Source: Scytonema hofmannii PCC 7110
GTDB taxonomy: Bacteria > Cyanobacteriota > Cyanobacteriia > Cyanobacteriales > Nostocaceae
Length of the DNA: 64,000 nucleotides
NCBI RefSeq assembly: GCF_000346485.2
Contig: NZ_KQ976354.1
Location: forward strand, 7,005,269-7,069,268
Direction of reading: 5' to 3'
Part shown: positions 52,055 through 60,559 of the stretch, one piece after another
How the letters are laid out: each line of letters starts with the position of its first letter
Numbering within the stretch: position 1 is the first letter of the stretch
The notes under the pieces: model-generated
Told to the model about the DNA's origin: nothing
Seen by the model: the letters and a program-made list of their open reading frames with translations, nothing else
Database searches by the model: none
Position numbers and translations under genes: made by a program

Positions 52055-52741
52055 ATGACGACATTAAACAACCAAAACGATAAGCCGGGTAAACAGTTGA
52101 CTGTGACAAAACGCAATCAAATTAAGCGGGTACCTCAACGCGGACATTACGAATCTCAAGTAATCTATGAAATTTTAGATGAAGGGTTAGTTTGCCACGT
52201 AGGGTTTGTTGTAGATAACCAGCCCTATGTTATTCCAACTGCTTACGGTCGAGTTGGAGACGAACTGTATATCCATGGTTCTCCTGCAAGTCGCATGCTT
52301 CGTTCTTTAATTCATGGTATCGAAGTTTGTGTTACAGTGACTTTACTAGATGGGTTAGTTCTAGCACGATCTGCATTTCACCACTCTATGAATTACCGTT
52401 CTGTCGTCATATTTGGTACGGCGACTCTCGTACAAGATACACAACAGAAGTTAGAAGCATTAAAAGCTTTTACCGAGCATATTGTACCGAAACGATGGGC
52501 AGAGGTACGACAACCCAATCATCAGGAATTAGAGGGAACTTTAGTGCTTTCCTTGCCCATAACAGAAGCTTCTGCCAAGGTGCGAACAGGACCACCAAAA
52601 GATGATGAGGTGGATTATACTTTACCCGTTTGGGCTGGTGTTTTGCCTTTAAAACTAGTCACAGGAGATGCAGTTCCAGACTCACGTTTGGATACTGAAG
52701 TGTCTTTACCAAATTATGTGCAAAAATTACGAGATAGCTAG
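52055..52741 (+). CDS. Pyridoxamine 5'-phosphate oxidase-like flavin protein
   Basis: Split-barrel FMN-binding protein of about 228 residues (Nim/PNPOx-like group). The family core is seen as IYEILDEGLVCHVGFVVDNQ, PYVIPTAYGRVGDELYIHGS, ARSAFHHSMNYRSVVIFGTA and WAGVLPLK. ATG 52055 (MTTLNNQNDK) is chosen over the GTG at 52004 because the longer N-terminus overlaps a poorly conserved leader. Substrate not known; members reduce nitro compounds or bind flavin/heme. The 3' third is duplicated in the pseudogene downstream. Confidence 0.8.
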   Translation: MTTLNNQNDKPGKQLTVTKRNQIKRVPQRGHYESQVIYEILDEGLVCHVGFVVDNQPYVIPTAYGRVGDELYIHGSPASRMLRSLIHGIEVCVTVTLLDGLVLARSAFHHSMNYRSVVIFGTATLVQDTQQKLEALKAFTEHIVPKRWAEVRQPNHQELEGTLVLSLPITEASAKVRTGPPKDDEVDYTLPVWAGVLPLKLVTGDAVPDSRLDTEVSLPNYVQKLRDS

Positions 52742-52809
52742 AGATGTAAACGCACTGTTTCTTAAATCGGTCACATAACGCCTGAGTAGAAGCTTCAATA
52801 ATTGATAGA

Positions 52810-52866
52810 AATTGCGTATCACATAACTGATACGCAATTGACATATCTCGGTCAAGATAATTATAG
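52810..52866 (+). promoter_or_regulatory. Palindrome overlapping a promoter
   Basis: AATTGCGTATC (52810-52820) and GATACGCAATT (52829-52839) form an 11-bp perfect inverted repeat with an 8-bp spacer. Its right edge overlaps TTGACA (52838-52843); TTATAG follows after 17 bp (52861-52866). This looks like a repressor operator on the -35 box of the small gene pair at 52874. Confidence 0.5.
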
Positions 52867-52873
52867 ATAGAAT

Positions 52874-53095
52874 ATGAGAGCAGGAATATGGTTAATGTCA
52901 GAAATAGTTCAGGAGGTAATAGATACTGACATTGTAGGTGTAATTAAGGTATTAGCTATTGATAGAGCCAAGAGCTTTTATTTAAGTATAGGTTTTCAAG
53001 AAAATCCTGATTACGAGCGTGAAATGGTTCTAACTCGTGAAGAAGCCAGATTATTTTTGTCAAGATATCAAATATATAAGGAAAATTCATCATGA
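52874..53095 (+). CDS. Short GNAT-like C-terminal fragment
   Basis: A 73-residue product whose second half (VLAIDRAKSFYLSIGFQ, then PDYEREMVLTREEARLFL) resembles the C-terminus of toxin-type GNAT proteins, where the catalytic and acetyl-CoA segments would precede it. Those are missing, so it is either a truncated gene or a small regulator derived from one. It has its own promoter-like region upstream and overlaps the next start by an ATGA. Confidence 0.45.
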   Translation: MRAGIWLMSEIVQEVIDTDIVGVIKVLAIDRAKSFYLSIGFQENPDYEREMVLTREEARLFLSRYQIYKENSS

Positions 53096-53370
53096 CTTAT
53101 TCAGCTAACAACAGTTCTACACAAGAAGAAATTAATGCTTGGGTTGAGCAATTGCATGAACTTGAAAGCTCTGCGATGGCTGGGAAAATAATGTCAGACG
53201 AAGAATATAATGCTAGAATTCAATCGGTGATAGATGGTAGTTGTTTTCAAAAGTATTTAGATAAAATCTTACAACAAAAGGAAGAAACCCTTAAAAAACT
53301 AACTGCGTTGTCAGAAACAGAAAAAATGCTTAGAGAAAAAATTGCAGAAATTAAAAGCCAAAAAGGATGA
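53092..53370 (+). CDS. Small coiled-coil protein, unknown
   Basis: A 92-residue acidic, strongly helical protein. The last 35 residues (KILQQKEETLKKLTALSETE and on) form a likely coiled coil. Its ATG overlaps the stop of the preceding fragment (ATGA), so the two are translationally coupled. No family recognised. The 3' end runs into the broken GNAT/PNPOx duplicate. Confidence 0.5.
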   Translation: MTYSANNSSTQEEINAWVEQLHELESSAMAGKIMSDEEYNARIQSVIDGSCFQKYLDKILQQKEETLKKLTALSETEKMLREKIAEIKSQKG

Positions 53371-53661
53371 TGCCATCGCGGCCGATTGGTTGAATATTAC
53401 CCTTGAGTTTGTAGAACCAGCCCGTCGAGATTTATCTTATAAAGCTTTTGTGGCGGAGGTTGAGGATGCAGTCCTTGTCTATAACAGAAGCTTCTGCTAT
53501 AGGCAAGGATTGTTCTACCAAAAGATGATGAGGTGGATTATACTTTACCCGTTTGGGCTAGTGTTTTGCCTTTAAAACTAGTCACAGGAGATGCAGTTCC
53601 AGACTCACGTTTGGATACTGAAGTGTCTTTACCAAATTATGTGCAAAAATACACGAGATAA
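53366..53661 (+). pseudogene. Broken duplicate of the GNAT and PNPOx-like genes
   Basis: 53366-53470 nearly matches 51617-51721 (GNAT: ADWLNITLEFVEPARRDLSY against PDWMSLTLEFVEQARRDLSY). 53472-53661 nearly matches 52552-52741 (PNPOx 3' end). The two are joined directly, with the DNA between lost. So a tandem duplicate was made and then lost about 830 bp internally. Confidence 0.8.
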
Positions 53662-53747
53662 CTACAAATGTGAAGAGACAATTGTTGTACAATAGTTAAT
53701 AATGAATCACATCTTTTTTCTCTCATGCAAAGACGCAAAGGCGCAAA

Positions 53748-53856
53748 TTACTCCCTTCCCACTACAAGATTACGATTTTCTTTTCCTTTTTCTTCTCTTT
53801 TCCTGACGGAGACCCTTCGCGAACGTGTTCTTTGCGTCGTTGTGGTTCATTTAAAT
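53748..53856. repeat. Left inverted copy of the flanking repeat of the R-M island
   Basis: Contains ATTACTCCCTT, CTACAAGATTA, ACGGAGAC, TTCGCGAACGTGT, CTTTGCGTC and GTTCATTTAAAT. All recur in inverse order and strand at 56358-56496, so an imperfect inverted repeat of about 110-140 bp encloses the restriction-modification genes. Confidence 0.75.
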
Positions 53857-53943
53857 AAGTAAACTTCGGGAGACAAAAGACTAAGAAAGCATTCTTTGTG
53901 GTCTAAATAAATAAAACTTGCTATCATATTTGATCGAGCTACT

Positions 53944-53978
53944 TCTTGTAGGATGGGCATCCTTGCCCGTCCTACAAG
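53944..53978. repeat. Interspersed palindrome (CTTGTAGGATGGGCA)
   Basis: CTTGTAGGATGGGCA (53944-53958) pairs with TGCCCGTCCTACAAG (53964-53978) with one mismatch. Same family as 11921-11982. It precedes the methyltransferase gene by 55 bp. The remaining region 53857-54033 holds no gene. Confidence 0.75.
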
Positions 53979-54033
53979 CTAGGTAGCCAAGGACGCCCCC
54001 TGCACACACTTATTTGAAGTAAAAAGTCAACAG

Positions 54034-55401
54034 ATGAAAACAGGTGTTTATGCTCAACAACTAGAACTGTTTCAGTTATTGAACCATAATACTATTATCG
54101 TAACTCAATTTAAATTTACATTTGTAGATTTATTTGCAGGAATAGGTGGATTTAGAATTCCTCTGGAGGAATTAGGAGGAAAGTGCTTGGGTTATTCAGA
54201 AATTGATAAAGAAGCAATTAAGGTTTATCAAAAAAATTTTATAAAATCTTCTAATTTAGATGAAGTGAATTTAGGAGATATTACTCAGCTAGGTAAGCTT
54301 CCGTTTGAAATAGATGTCTTGGTTGGAGGCGTGCCATGTCAACCTTGGTCTATTGCTGGTAAACTACAAGGTTTGGACGATCCAAGAGGTAAGCTATGGG
54401 TTGATGTTTTTAGAGTCGTTAAATCCAATCAACCTAAAGCATTTATATTTGAGAATGTTAAAGGTTTGACAGAACCTAGAAATAGACCCAGTTTGAAATA
54501 TATAATTGATAATCTGACAGAAGCTGGTTACGTTGTTAAGTATGAAGTCCTCAATTCTTATGATTTTGGTCTACCTCAAGATAGAGATAGAATTTTTCTA
54601 GTTGGTATAAGAAATGATTTAGATAACTGTTGGGGATTTTCGTTCCCTCAACCTACACATAAGCAACCCAAACTGTATGATGTTATTCCAGATATTCAAC
54701 GTAGTAGTTTTATAAAGAAAAAATTTCTTCCAGAAATCTTATTTGATGGAAAGATCCCAGCTTCTAGAGGCAGATTTCAAAAAATAGATGAATTAAATGA
54801 TTTTTTTGTATTTGCCGATATTAGAGATGGGCATACTACTATTCACTCTTGGGATTTGATAGAAACAACGGATAGAGAAAAATTTATTTGTCAAGTTATT
54901 CTGAGAAATAGAAGAAAGAAAATTTACGGGCATAAGGATGGGAATCCTTTAAGTTTTGAAGTTTTAGAAACGCTGATTCCTCATTTGAGAGTAGAAGAAT
55001 TAGAACTATTAGTACATAAAAAAATTCTTCGGTTAGTTGAAGGTAAAGGTTATGAATTTGTGAATTCTAAAATTTCTTCAGGAATTAACAATATTTGTAA
55101 AATTTTCTTGCCTCATGCTGATGCTGTTTCTACTTTAACAGCGACTGGAACTAGAGATTATGTAGCAACAATATCTATAGAATGTCAAGAACCAGAAATA
55201 TATAAACAGTTGTTTCTGCAAAAAATTTATAGGGGAAAAAAATATAAGCCTTTCACTGCACAAGATTACGCTAGATTACAAGGTTTTCCAGAATGGTTTG
55301 AATTGGCTAAGAATGAGGTGACTGCGAAGCATCAATTTGGCAATGCAGTTTCAATTCCTGTTGTTTATAATTTAATAACAGCTTTACTGAAAGTTATTTG
55401 A
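54034..55401 (+). CDS. DNA (cytosine-5-)-methyltransferase
   Basis: Modification enzyme of a type II system. Motif I FVDLFAGIGGFRIP (30-43), motif IV with catalytic Cys102 (GGVPCQPWS), motif VI ENVKG (140-144), motif VIII QDRDRIFLVG, and motifs IX-X with RLQGFPEWF and HQFGNAVSIPV. The target-recognition region lies about 210-370. The next gene codes for a restriction enzyme 11 bp further on. AT-rich codon use (many TTA, AAA, ATA) differs from housekeeping neighbours and fits horizontal transfer. Confidence 0.92.
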   Translation: MKTGVYAQQLELFQLLNHNTIIVTQFKFTFVDLFAGIGGFRIPLEELGGKCLGYSEIDKEAIKVYQKNFIKSSNLDEVNLGDITQLGKLPFEIDVLVGGVPCQPWSIAGKLQGLDDPRGKLWVDVFRVVKSNQPKAFIFENVKGLTEPRNRPSLKYIIDNLTEAGYVVKYEVLNSYDFGLPQDRDRIFLVGIRNDLDNCWGFSFPQPTHKQPKLYDVIPDIQRSSFIKKKFLPEILFDGKIPASRGRFQKIDELNDFFVFADIRDGHTTIHSWDLIETTDREKFICQVILRNRRKKIYGHKDGNPLSFEVLETLIPHLRVEELELLVHKKILRLVEGKGYEFVNSKISSGINNICKIFLPHADAVSTLTATGTRDYVATISIECQEPEIYKQLFLQKIYRGKKYKPFTAQDYARLQGFPEWFELAKNEVTAKHQFGNAVSIPVVYNLITALLKVI

Positions 55402-55412
55402 TAATTTTTACT

Positions 55413-56252
55413 ATGAATGCTATAAGCACTAAAACTCGTGAGATAATCAAAGGATATTTAGAAGGCTTTATCAAAGGTCTTATAGATGAGTATAAAGGGC
55501 GAGAAATTGTCAAGCCAGACAATGGAGCAGAGTATTTATCGCGATTGTCCTTGAATGGAGAATTGAAACCTTTTCAAGCATCTCTTGTTCCACCAGAATT
55601 AATTCGTATTAACCAATTTGAACGAGGGTTGAGTACTAGATTAGGAAGTTCTATTGAAGAATGTGCTCGTTTAATTGCTATTGAGCATCATCAAGATGTT
55701 CGTCGAGGGTACGATATTAGATCTGAAGTTAGTGTTGCAGCTTTTGCTGAAGCTGAACGCCAGAAGGAAAATTACGAATCTGCAGCAAATAGCCATCAAT
55801 CTAAGCCGTCTTTTAAGCAGATGGTAACAGCAGTACTTAATGCTCGGCGTTCTGACGATTTAGAAACCAAGTGTGTTCGGACAGACCTTTATACTCTTGC
55901 AAAGGATGGGAGAGAATATTTTTTTGAGATTAAGGCTCCAAAGCCTAATAAAGGACAATGTTTAGAAGTCATACAACGTCTTTTGAGGTTTCACTTGCTA
56001 CGTGGAGAAAAACGCCCTGACGTACAAGCTTATTATGCTATGCCATATAATCCTTACGGTTTTACAAAAGCTGACTACAGGTGGTCTTATGCTTTAAATT
56101 ATATGCCATTTGAAGAAATTGTCGTTATTGGACACGAGTTTTGGAATATCATAGGTGGAGCAACTGCATACGAAGAATTGTTAGAAATATATTTGGAAGT
56201 AGGACGTGAGAAAAGTAAATATATGCTTGATGCTTTAGCTTTTGGATTTTAA
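55413..56252 (+). CDS. TdeIII/MjaII-like type II restriction endonuclease
   Basis: A 279-residue endonuclease paired with the methyltransferase. PD-(D/E)XK residues are likely Asp158 and Glu172-Ile-Lys174 in VRTDLYTLAKDGREYFFEIK (split here at 20 residues), followed by APKPNKGQC, the typical TdeIII/MjaII pattern. Members of that family cut GGNCC, so that is the expected target, by family inference only. ATG 55413 is chosen; a TTG at 55398 would overlap the methyltransferase end. Confidence 0.78.
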   Translation: MNAISTKTREIIKGYLEGFIKGLIDEYKGREIVKPDNGAEYLSRLSLNGELKPFQASLVPPELIRINQFERGLSTRLGSSIEECARLIAIEHHQDVRRGYDIRSEVSVAAFAEAERQKENYESAANSHQSKPSFKQMVTAVLNARRSDDLETKCVRTDLYTLAKDGREYFFEIKAPKPNKGQCLEVIQRLLRFHLLRGEKRPDVQAYYAMPYNPYGFTKADYRWSYALNYMPFEEIVVIGHEFWNIIGGATAYEELLEIYLEVGREKSKYMLDALAFGF

Positions 56253-56594
56253 ACGTGAGACTCGTACTCATTCTTGATGTGAAACTTTTCCTATAAATTT
56301 CGCGATCGCTCATAAAAAAGTAGTTAAAATTTTTACTCTTTTACGCCCAAAGACTACTATTTAAATGAACTGCAAAGACGCAAAGGACACGTTCGCGAAC
56401 GCGAGTGCGTGTGCTTTGCACATAGCGTCTCCGTGAGGAGAAGAGAAGAAAGAGAAAAAGAAGATGAATAATCTTGTAGCACTGAAGGGAGTAATCCAAA
56501 ATCTAAAATCTACAATCCAAAATTGATAAACTTCCGGACTCCGTTCTTCAGTATTAGAAAGTGTATTTGGTTACTCTTTCTCTCGATACTACTT
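56253..56594. other. Intergenic region after the R-M pair
   Basis: About 340 bp. 56358-56496 is the right inverted copy of the flanking repeat (TTTAAATGAAC, GACGCAAAGGACACGTTCGC, GTCTCCGTGAGG, AATCTTGTAG, AAGGGAGTAAT), with an extra internal palindrome GTTCGCGAAC. A TTTGGAT-type repeat (56497-56525) follows up to the recQ leader. Confidence 0.7.
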
Positions 56595-58031
56595 ATGAAT
56601 CACCCTGTCACAACATCATGGAACGAAGTCCGCGCTGCATTTCAAAAAATTTGGGGTTATGAGGACTTCCGCCCACCGCAGGGAGAAATTATTCAAAGTT
56701 TGTTGGCGAAAAAAGATGCACTGATTATCATGCCTACAGGTGGGGGGAAATCTATTTGTTTTCAGTTACCAGCATTATTACAAACTGGACTTACGCTGGT
56801 AATTTCCCCTCTAGTGGCGTTGATGGAAAATCAAGTACAGGAATTACAAGAACGGAATTTAGCAGCTGCTCTTTTACATGGTGAGTTACCAACGTTTCAA
56901 CGACGCAAGACTTTGCAAGCTTTGGAAAAACAACAATTGAGACTGCTTTACCTGTCACCAGAAACTTTACTCAGTCCACCCGTATGGGATAGATTGTGTA
57001 AACCTGAACTTATGATTAATGCTCTCATTTTAGATGAGGCACATTGTTTGGTGCAGTGGGGAGACACTTTTAGACCTGCTTATCGAAGATTAGAAGCTGT
57101 CAGACCTGCACTTCTTAAATCTAAACCAGTGGGAACAACGATCGCGATCGCTGCTTTCACTGCGACTGCTGACCCCACAGCCAAAGCAACAATTCAACAA
57201 GTCTTACAATTACACGAACCAACAGTTTTTTGCATCAATCCTTACCGTCCCAATATTAACCCCTGTGTTCGCATAGCTTGGACGCCAAGAGGGAGAAAAC
57301 AACAAATTTTAAAGTTCTTGAAGGATAAAACACAACAAAGTGGGTTAATTTATGTTCGGACAAGACGAGATAGTGAAGATTTAGCTGCATGGCTGCAACA
57401 GATGGGTTACTCTACCACTAGTTATCATGCAGGATTGGGAGCAGAAGAACGCCGCGCTGTAGAAGCAAAATGGCTGAGTGGAAAAATATCGTTTGTTATT
57501 TGTACGTCTGCTTTTGGTATGGGAATCAACAAGTCTGATGTGCGTTGGGTCATTCACTTTCACTCACCTTTACTGCTATCAGAGTACGTTCAAGAAATTG
57601 GACGTGCTGGAAGAGATGGCAAACCAGCCCAAGCGCTGACTTTGATAAGCGAACCTACGGGATGGTTAGATCCAGAAGACAAACAAAGGCAAAAGTTTTT
57701 TGAAAATAATTTGCGATCGCTACAAACTTCCGCTCTGCAACTCATGAAAAAACTACCTTCTACTGGTGAAGTGGCGACAGTCACACAACAATTTCCCGAA
57801 GCTGCGATCGCACTTTCTTTACTGCACAGTAGTGGTCAACTCCAGTGGCTTGACCCATTTCATTATAAAATTTTTCCCGGTACAAAAACTCCACCCGTCA
57901 CCCAATTAGGTGCTACCAAGCAGATGAATCAGTATCTTCTAACAAGGCAATGCCGTTGGGGATTTTTATTGAACGCTTTTGGTTTTAATAAAGAATTAAA
58001 CTGGCGTTGCGGACATTGTGATAATTGTTAG
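56595..58031 (+). CDS. recQ: RecQ-family ATP-dependent DNA helicase
   Basis: 3'-5' DNA helicase for repair. Motif 0/I MPTGGGKSICFQLPALL, motif II LDEAHCLVQWG, motif III AFTATADP, motif V CTSAFGMGINKSDVRWVIH and motif VI QEIGRAGRDG are all present. The C-terminal zinc region is seen as RQCRWGFLL ... WRCGHCDNC; the HRDC domain is absent, so this is a short RecQ of about 478 residues. The start is taken at ATG 56595 (MNHPVTTSWNEVRAAF), which fits family starts; the longer frame from 56523 would add a hydrophobic leader of no apparent use. Confidence 0.87.
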   Translation: MNHPVTTSWNEVRAAFQKIWGYEDFRPPQGEIIQSLLAKKDALIIMPTGGGKSICFQLPALLQTGLTLVISPLVALMENQVQELQERNLAAALLHGELPTFQRRKTLQALEKQQLRLLYLSPETLLSPPVWDRLCKPELMINALILDEAHCLVQWGDTFRPAYRRLEAVRPALLKSKPVGTTIAIAAFTATADPTAKATIQQVLQLHEPTVFCINPYRPNINPCVRIAWTPRGRKQQILKFLKDKTQQSGLIYVRTRRDSEDLAAWLQQMGYSTTSYHAGLGAEERRAVEAKWLSGKISFVICTSAFGMGINKSDVRWVIHFHSPLLLSEYVQEIGRAGRDGKPAQALTLISEPTGWLDPEDKQRQKFFENNLRSLQTSALQLMKKLPSTGEVATVTQQFPEAAIALSLLHSSGQLQWLDPFHYKIFPGTKTPPVTQLGATKQMNQYLLTRQCRWGFLLNAFGFNKELNWRCGHCDNC

Positions 58032-58093
58032 TAGTCATTAGCGCTCTTCCATCACTTTCGCGCTCATAAAATTTGAAACCCTATTTTTAGGTT

Positions 58094-58125
58094 AGTCCGC
58101 GCAGGCGGACTTTGTTTGTATAGTT
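58094..58125. repeat. Partial copy of the palindromic element (AGTCCGC)
   Basis: AGTCCGC-GCA-GGCGGACT (58094-58111) followed by TTGTTTGTATAG, the inverse of the arm seen at 44466-44495 and 19546-19643. Confidence 0.65.
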
Positions 58126-58226
58126 GTGACTTCCAGTCGCCTCAATTATTCTCTATCTAGAGTCATAAAAGAGCGTTAGTCATTGGTCATTTGCTAAGGA
58201 CTAGTGACCAAGGACAAATGAAATTA

Positions 58227-59219
58227 TTAAAATTGCCTTAAGAAACGTAAGTCGCTAGCGTAGACGCGGCGAATATCATCGATTTGGTGGAGTACCATGG
58301 CAAAACGTTCTACACCAAAGCCCGCAGCAAAGCCAGTGTATACTTCCGGATCGTAGCCAACAGCTTTGAGTACGTTTGGATCGACCATTCCGCAGCCCAT
58401 AACTTCCAACCAGCGACCATTCCATTGCAAATCAACTTCTGCAGAGGGTTCTGTGAAGGGAAAATAGCTGGCGCGGAAGCGAATTTGCACGTCACCAAAC
58501 ATTTCTTGTAAAAATACTTTTACAGTCCCTTTGAGGTCGGTAAAAGTTAACCCTTCATCCACTGCTAAAAGTTCTATCTGATGGAAAACTGCTGAGTGAG
58601 TCGCATCGACATTGTCTCTCCGGTAAACTCGTCCGGGGGCGATGACTCGAATGGGTGGTTCCTCGGTTTCCATATAGCGAATTTGTACTGACGAGGTATG
58701 AGTCCGCAGGAGATTTCCATCTGGTAGATAGAATGTGTCCTGCATATCGCGGGCGGGGTGATCGGGTGGAGTGTTGAGCGCTTCAAAGTTGTAGTAGTCT
58801 GTTTCCATCTCCGGACCGTTGGCTACCGTGTAACCCATACCGACAAAGATGTCCAATGCTCTATCGATTATCCCATTGAGCGGATGGACGCGACCTTGAG
58901 GACGGTAGATTCCTGGCATTGTCACATCCAAATTTTCAGCTTCTAGCTGTGCTTGGATTTGGGCTTTTTCTAAAGCTGCGTGTTGCTGGTCTATACTGGC
59001 TTGTAGGGCATCTTTTACAGTGTTTGCGATCGCCCCAATTTTTGGTCTTTCTTCTGCACTCAGTTGACCCATACTTCGCAACAGCGCCCCTAGCTGACCT
59101 TTTTTACCCAGGTAGCTGACTCTTAGTTCCTCAAGGCGTTCTAGTGTATTGGCGGCGGCGATCGCCTGTTCTCCTTCCTCTTGCAGTGCTAAGAGTTGAG
59201 CTTCTAAATTGTTAGTCAT
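58227..59219 (-). CDS. pheS: Phenylalanyl-tRNA synthetase alpha subunit
   Basis: Catalytic subunit that charges tRNA-Phe. An N-terminal coiled coil (about 1-90, [20 protein letters not shown]) precedes the class II core. Motif 2 is near [19 protein letters not shown] and motif 3 near [20 protein letters not shown]. The HPL sequence in [20 protein letters not shown] is typical. Full length at 330 residues. The beta subunit gene is not in the window. Confidence 0.94.
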   Translation of the reverse strand: MTNNLEAQLLALQEEGEQAIAAANTLERLEELRVSYLGKKGQLGALLRSMGQLSAEERPKIGAIANTVKDALQASIDQQHAALEKAQIQAQLEAENLDVTMPGIYRPQGRVHPLNGIIDRALDIFVGMGYTVANGPEMETDYYNFEALNTPPDHPARDMQDTFYLPDGNLLRTHTSSVQIRYMETEEPPIRVIAPGRVYRRDNVDATHSAVFHQIELLAVDEGLTFTDLKGTVKVFLQEMFGDVQIRFRASYFPFTEPSAEVDLQWNGRWLEVMGCGMVDPNVLKAVGYDPEVYTGFAAGFGVERFAMVLHQIDDIRRVYASDLRFLRQF

Positions 59220-59220
59220 T

Positions 59221-59469
59221 TGTTATTTGTCATTGGTCATTGGTCATTGGTCATTGGTCATTTGTTATTTGCAAAGAACGAATGACGTTAGTATGGCATC
59301 CACGAGCTAAAGACAGCGGTCAAAGCCAAACTGTTGTTTTCCAGCACCCAGGACTAGACTATTATATGAGATTCTTGCTTAATCAGTGACCAGTGACCAG
59401 TGACCAGTGACCAGTGTACGGGCGTAACGCCTTGCGCCCCTACTAACTACTAACAACTAACCACTAACT
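59221..59469. repeat. Intergenic heptamers (TTGGTCA, CCAGTGA, CTAACTA)
   Basis: TTGGTCA units at 59228-59260, CCAGTGA units at 59384-59416 and short CTAAC runs at 59440-59468, between divergent pheS and surE. No regulatory site stands out. Confidence 0.75.
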
Positions 59470-60267
59470 ATGAAATTACTAATTAGTAATGATGATGGTA
59501 TTTCATCTCTAGGTATTCGTACTCTTGCCAACACCTTAGCAGAAGCAGGTCACGATGTGAGTGTAGTTTGTCCGGATCGGGAACGTTCGGCTACCGGACA
59601 TGGGTTAACCCTACACCAGCCGATCCGTGCCGAAATTTTGGAATCTATCTTTCATCCAACTGTCAAGGCTTGGGCTTGCGATGGCACTCCTTCTGACTGT
59701 GTTAAGTTGGCTCTGTGGGCTTTGTTAGAATCACCTCCCGACTTAGTTCTTTCTGGTATTAATCATGGTGCCAATTTAGGGACTGAAATTCTCTACTCCG
59801 GTACTGTATCTGCGGCAATGGAAGGATTAATTGAGGGTATTCCCAGTATCGCCTTCAGTCTTGCTAGCCGCAATAGTAAGGATTTTCAACCCTCTGCTGA
59901 CTTTGCCAAAATTTTAGTAGGGCAAATTGAGAAAAACCCCCTACCGGAGTTGATGTTACTGAATGTCAATATTCCCCCTGTCAAATGGGAAGAAATTGCC
60001 GGAGTGACTCTTACCCGTCAAGGCGTGCGGCGTTATGTCGATGTTTTTGATAAGCGAGTCGATCCGAGGGGGAAAACTTATTATTGGTTAACTGGTGAAG
60101 TTCTAGAGGACGTTGAACCACCGACTGGTTTAAATCTTTCTCAGAACATACCTATTGATGTGCGCGTTATCCGTGAAAACTACATCAGTATAACACCTTT
60201 ACAATACAATCTTACTTATGCAAAGGGACTCAATGAATTATCTCAGTGGGAATTTAAGTTTCCGTAA
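59470..60267 (+). CDS. surE: 5'/3'-nucleotidase SurE
   Basis: Metal-dependent nucleoside monophosphatase linked to stationary-phase survival. The N-terminal signature [18 protein letters not shown] holds the catalytic Asp pair; further family motifs are [27 protein letters not shown] and [20 protein letters not shown]. Length 265 is normal. Transcribed alone or with the following hydrolase gene. Confidence 0.92.
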   Translation: MKLLISNDDGISSLGIRTLANTLAEAGHDVSVVCPDRERSATGHGLTLHQPIRAEILESIFHPTVKAWACDGTPSDCVKLALWALLESPPDLVLSGINHGANLGTEILYSGTVSAAMEGLIEGIPSIAFSLASRNSKDFQPSADFAKILVGQIEKNPLPELMLLNVNIPPVKWEEIAGVTLTRQGVRRYVDVFDKRVDPRGKTYYWLTGEVLEDVEPPTGLNLSQNIPIDVRVIRENYISITPLQYNLTYAKGLNELSQWEFKFP

Positions 60268-60559
60268 AGTTTATAAAATGTACGGATAACTCCGTCTAGT
60301 TGGCGAAATGCAACTGGGCAAAATTTAGGTTATAAAGTGAGGAGTCGATTTTGAGGATAAACCATAAGATAAACCTTAGAAGATATGAAAATTCAGCTAA
60401 AAAGTTTTTCATTCCTAAAAACAAAAACAATGTGTTAGCAGGGTGTGCTGTCTTCCTAAGAAGCCCTTCTTTAGAAAAAGCCTTAAGACAGCATAAACTT
60501 AATGATTAAAGTAAAAATTCTTTGTATTGATCGCCCACTCAGTCCAGCAAGCAAAACTC
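60268..60559. other. Intergenic region with hairpin
   Basis: About 290 bp. GCTGTCTT (60447-60454) and AAGACAGC (60485-60492) form an 8-bp stem with a 30-base internal part that itself contains AAGAAGCCCTTCTT. Could be a terminator-less structured leader of the MBL hydrolase gene. Nothing else noted. Confidence 0.4.

Noticed and set aside
56523-56594. Membrane-anchored RecQ from the longer frame
   Set aside because: The hydrophobic leader (WLLFLSILLM) is an extension into noncoding repeat-flanked DNA; helicase starts align with ATG 56595.
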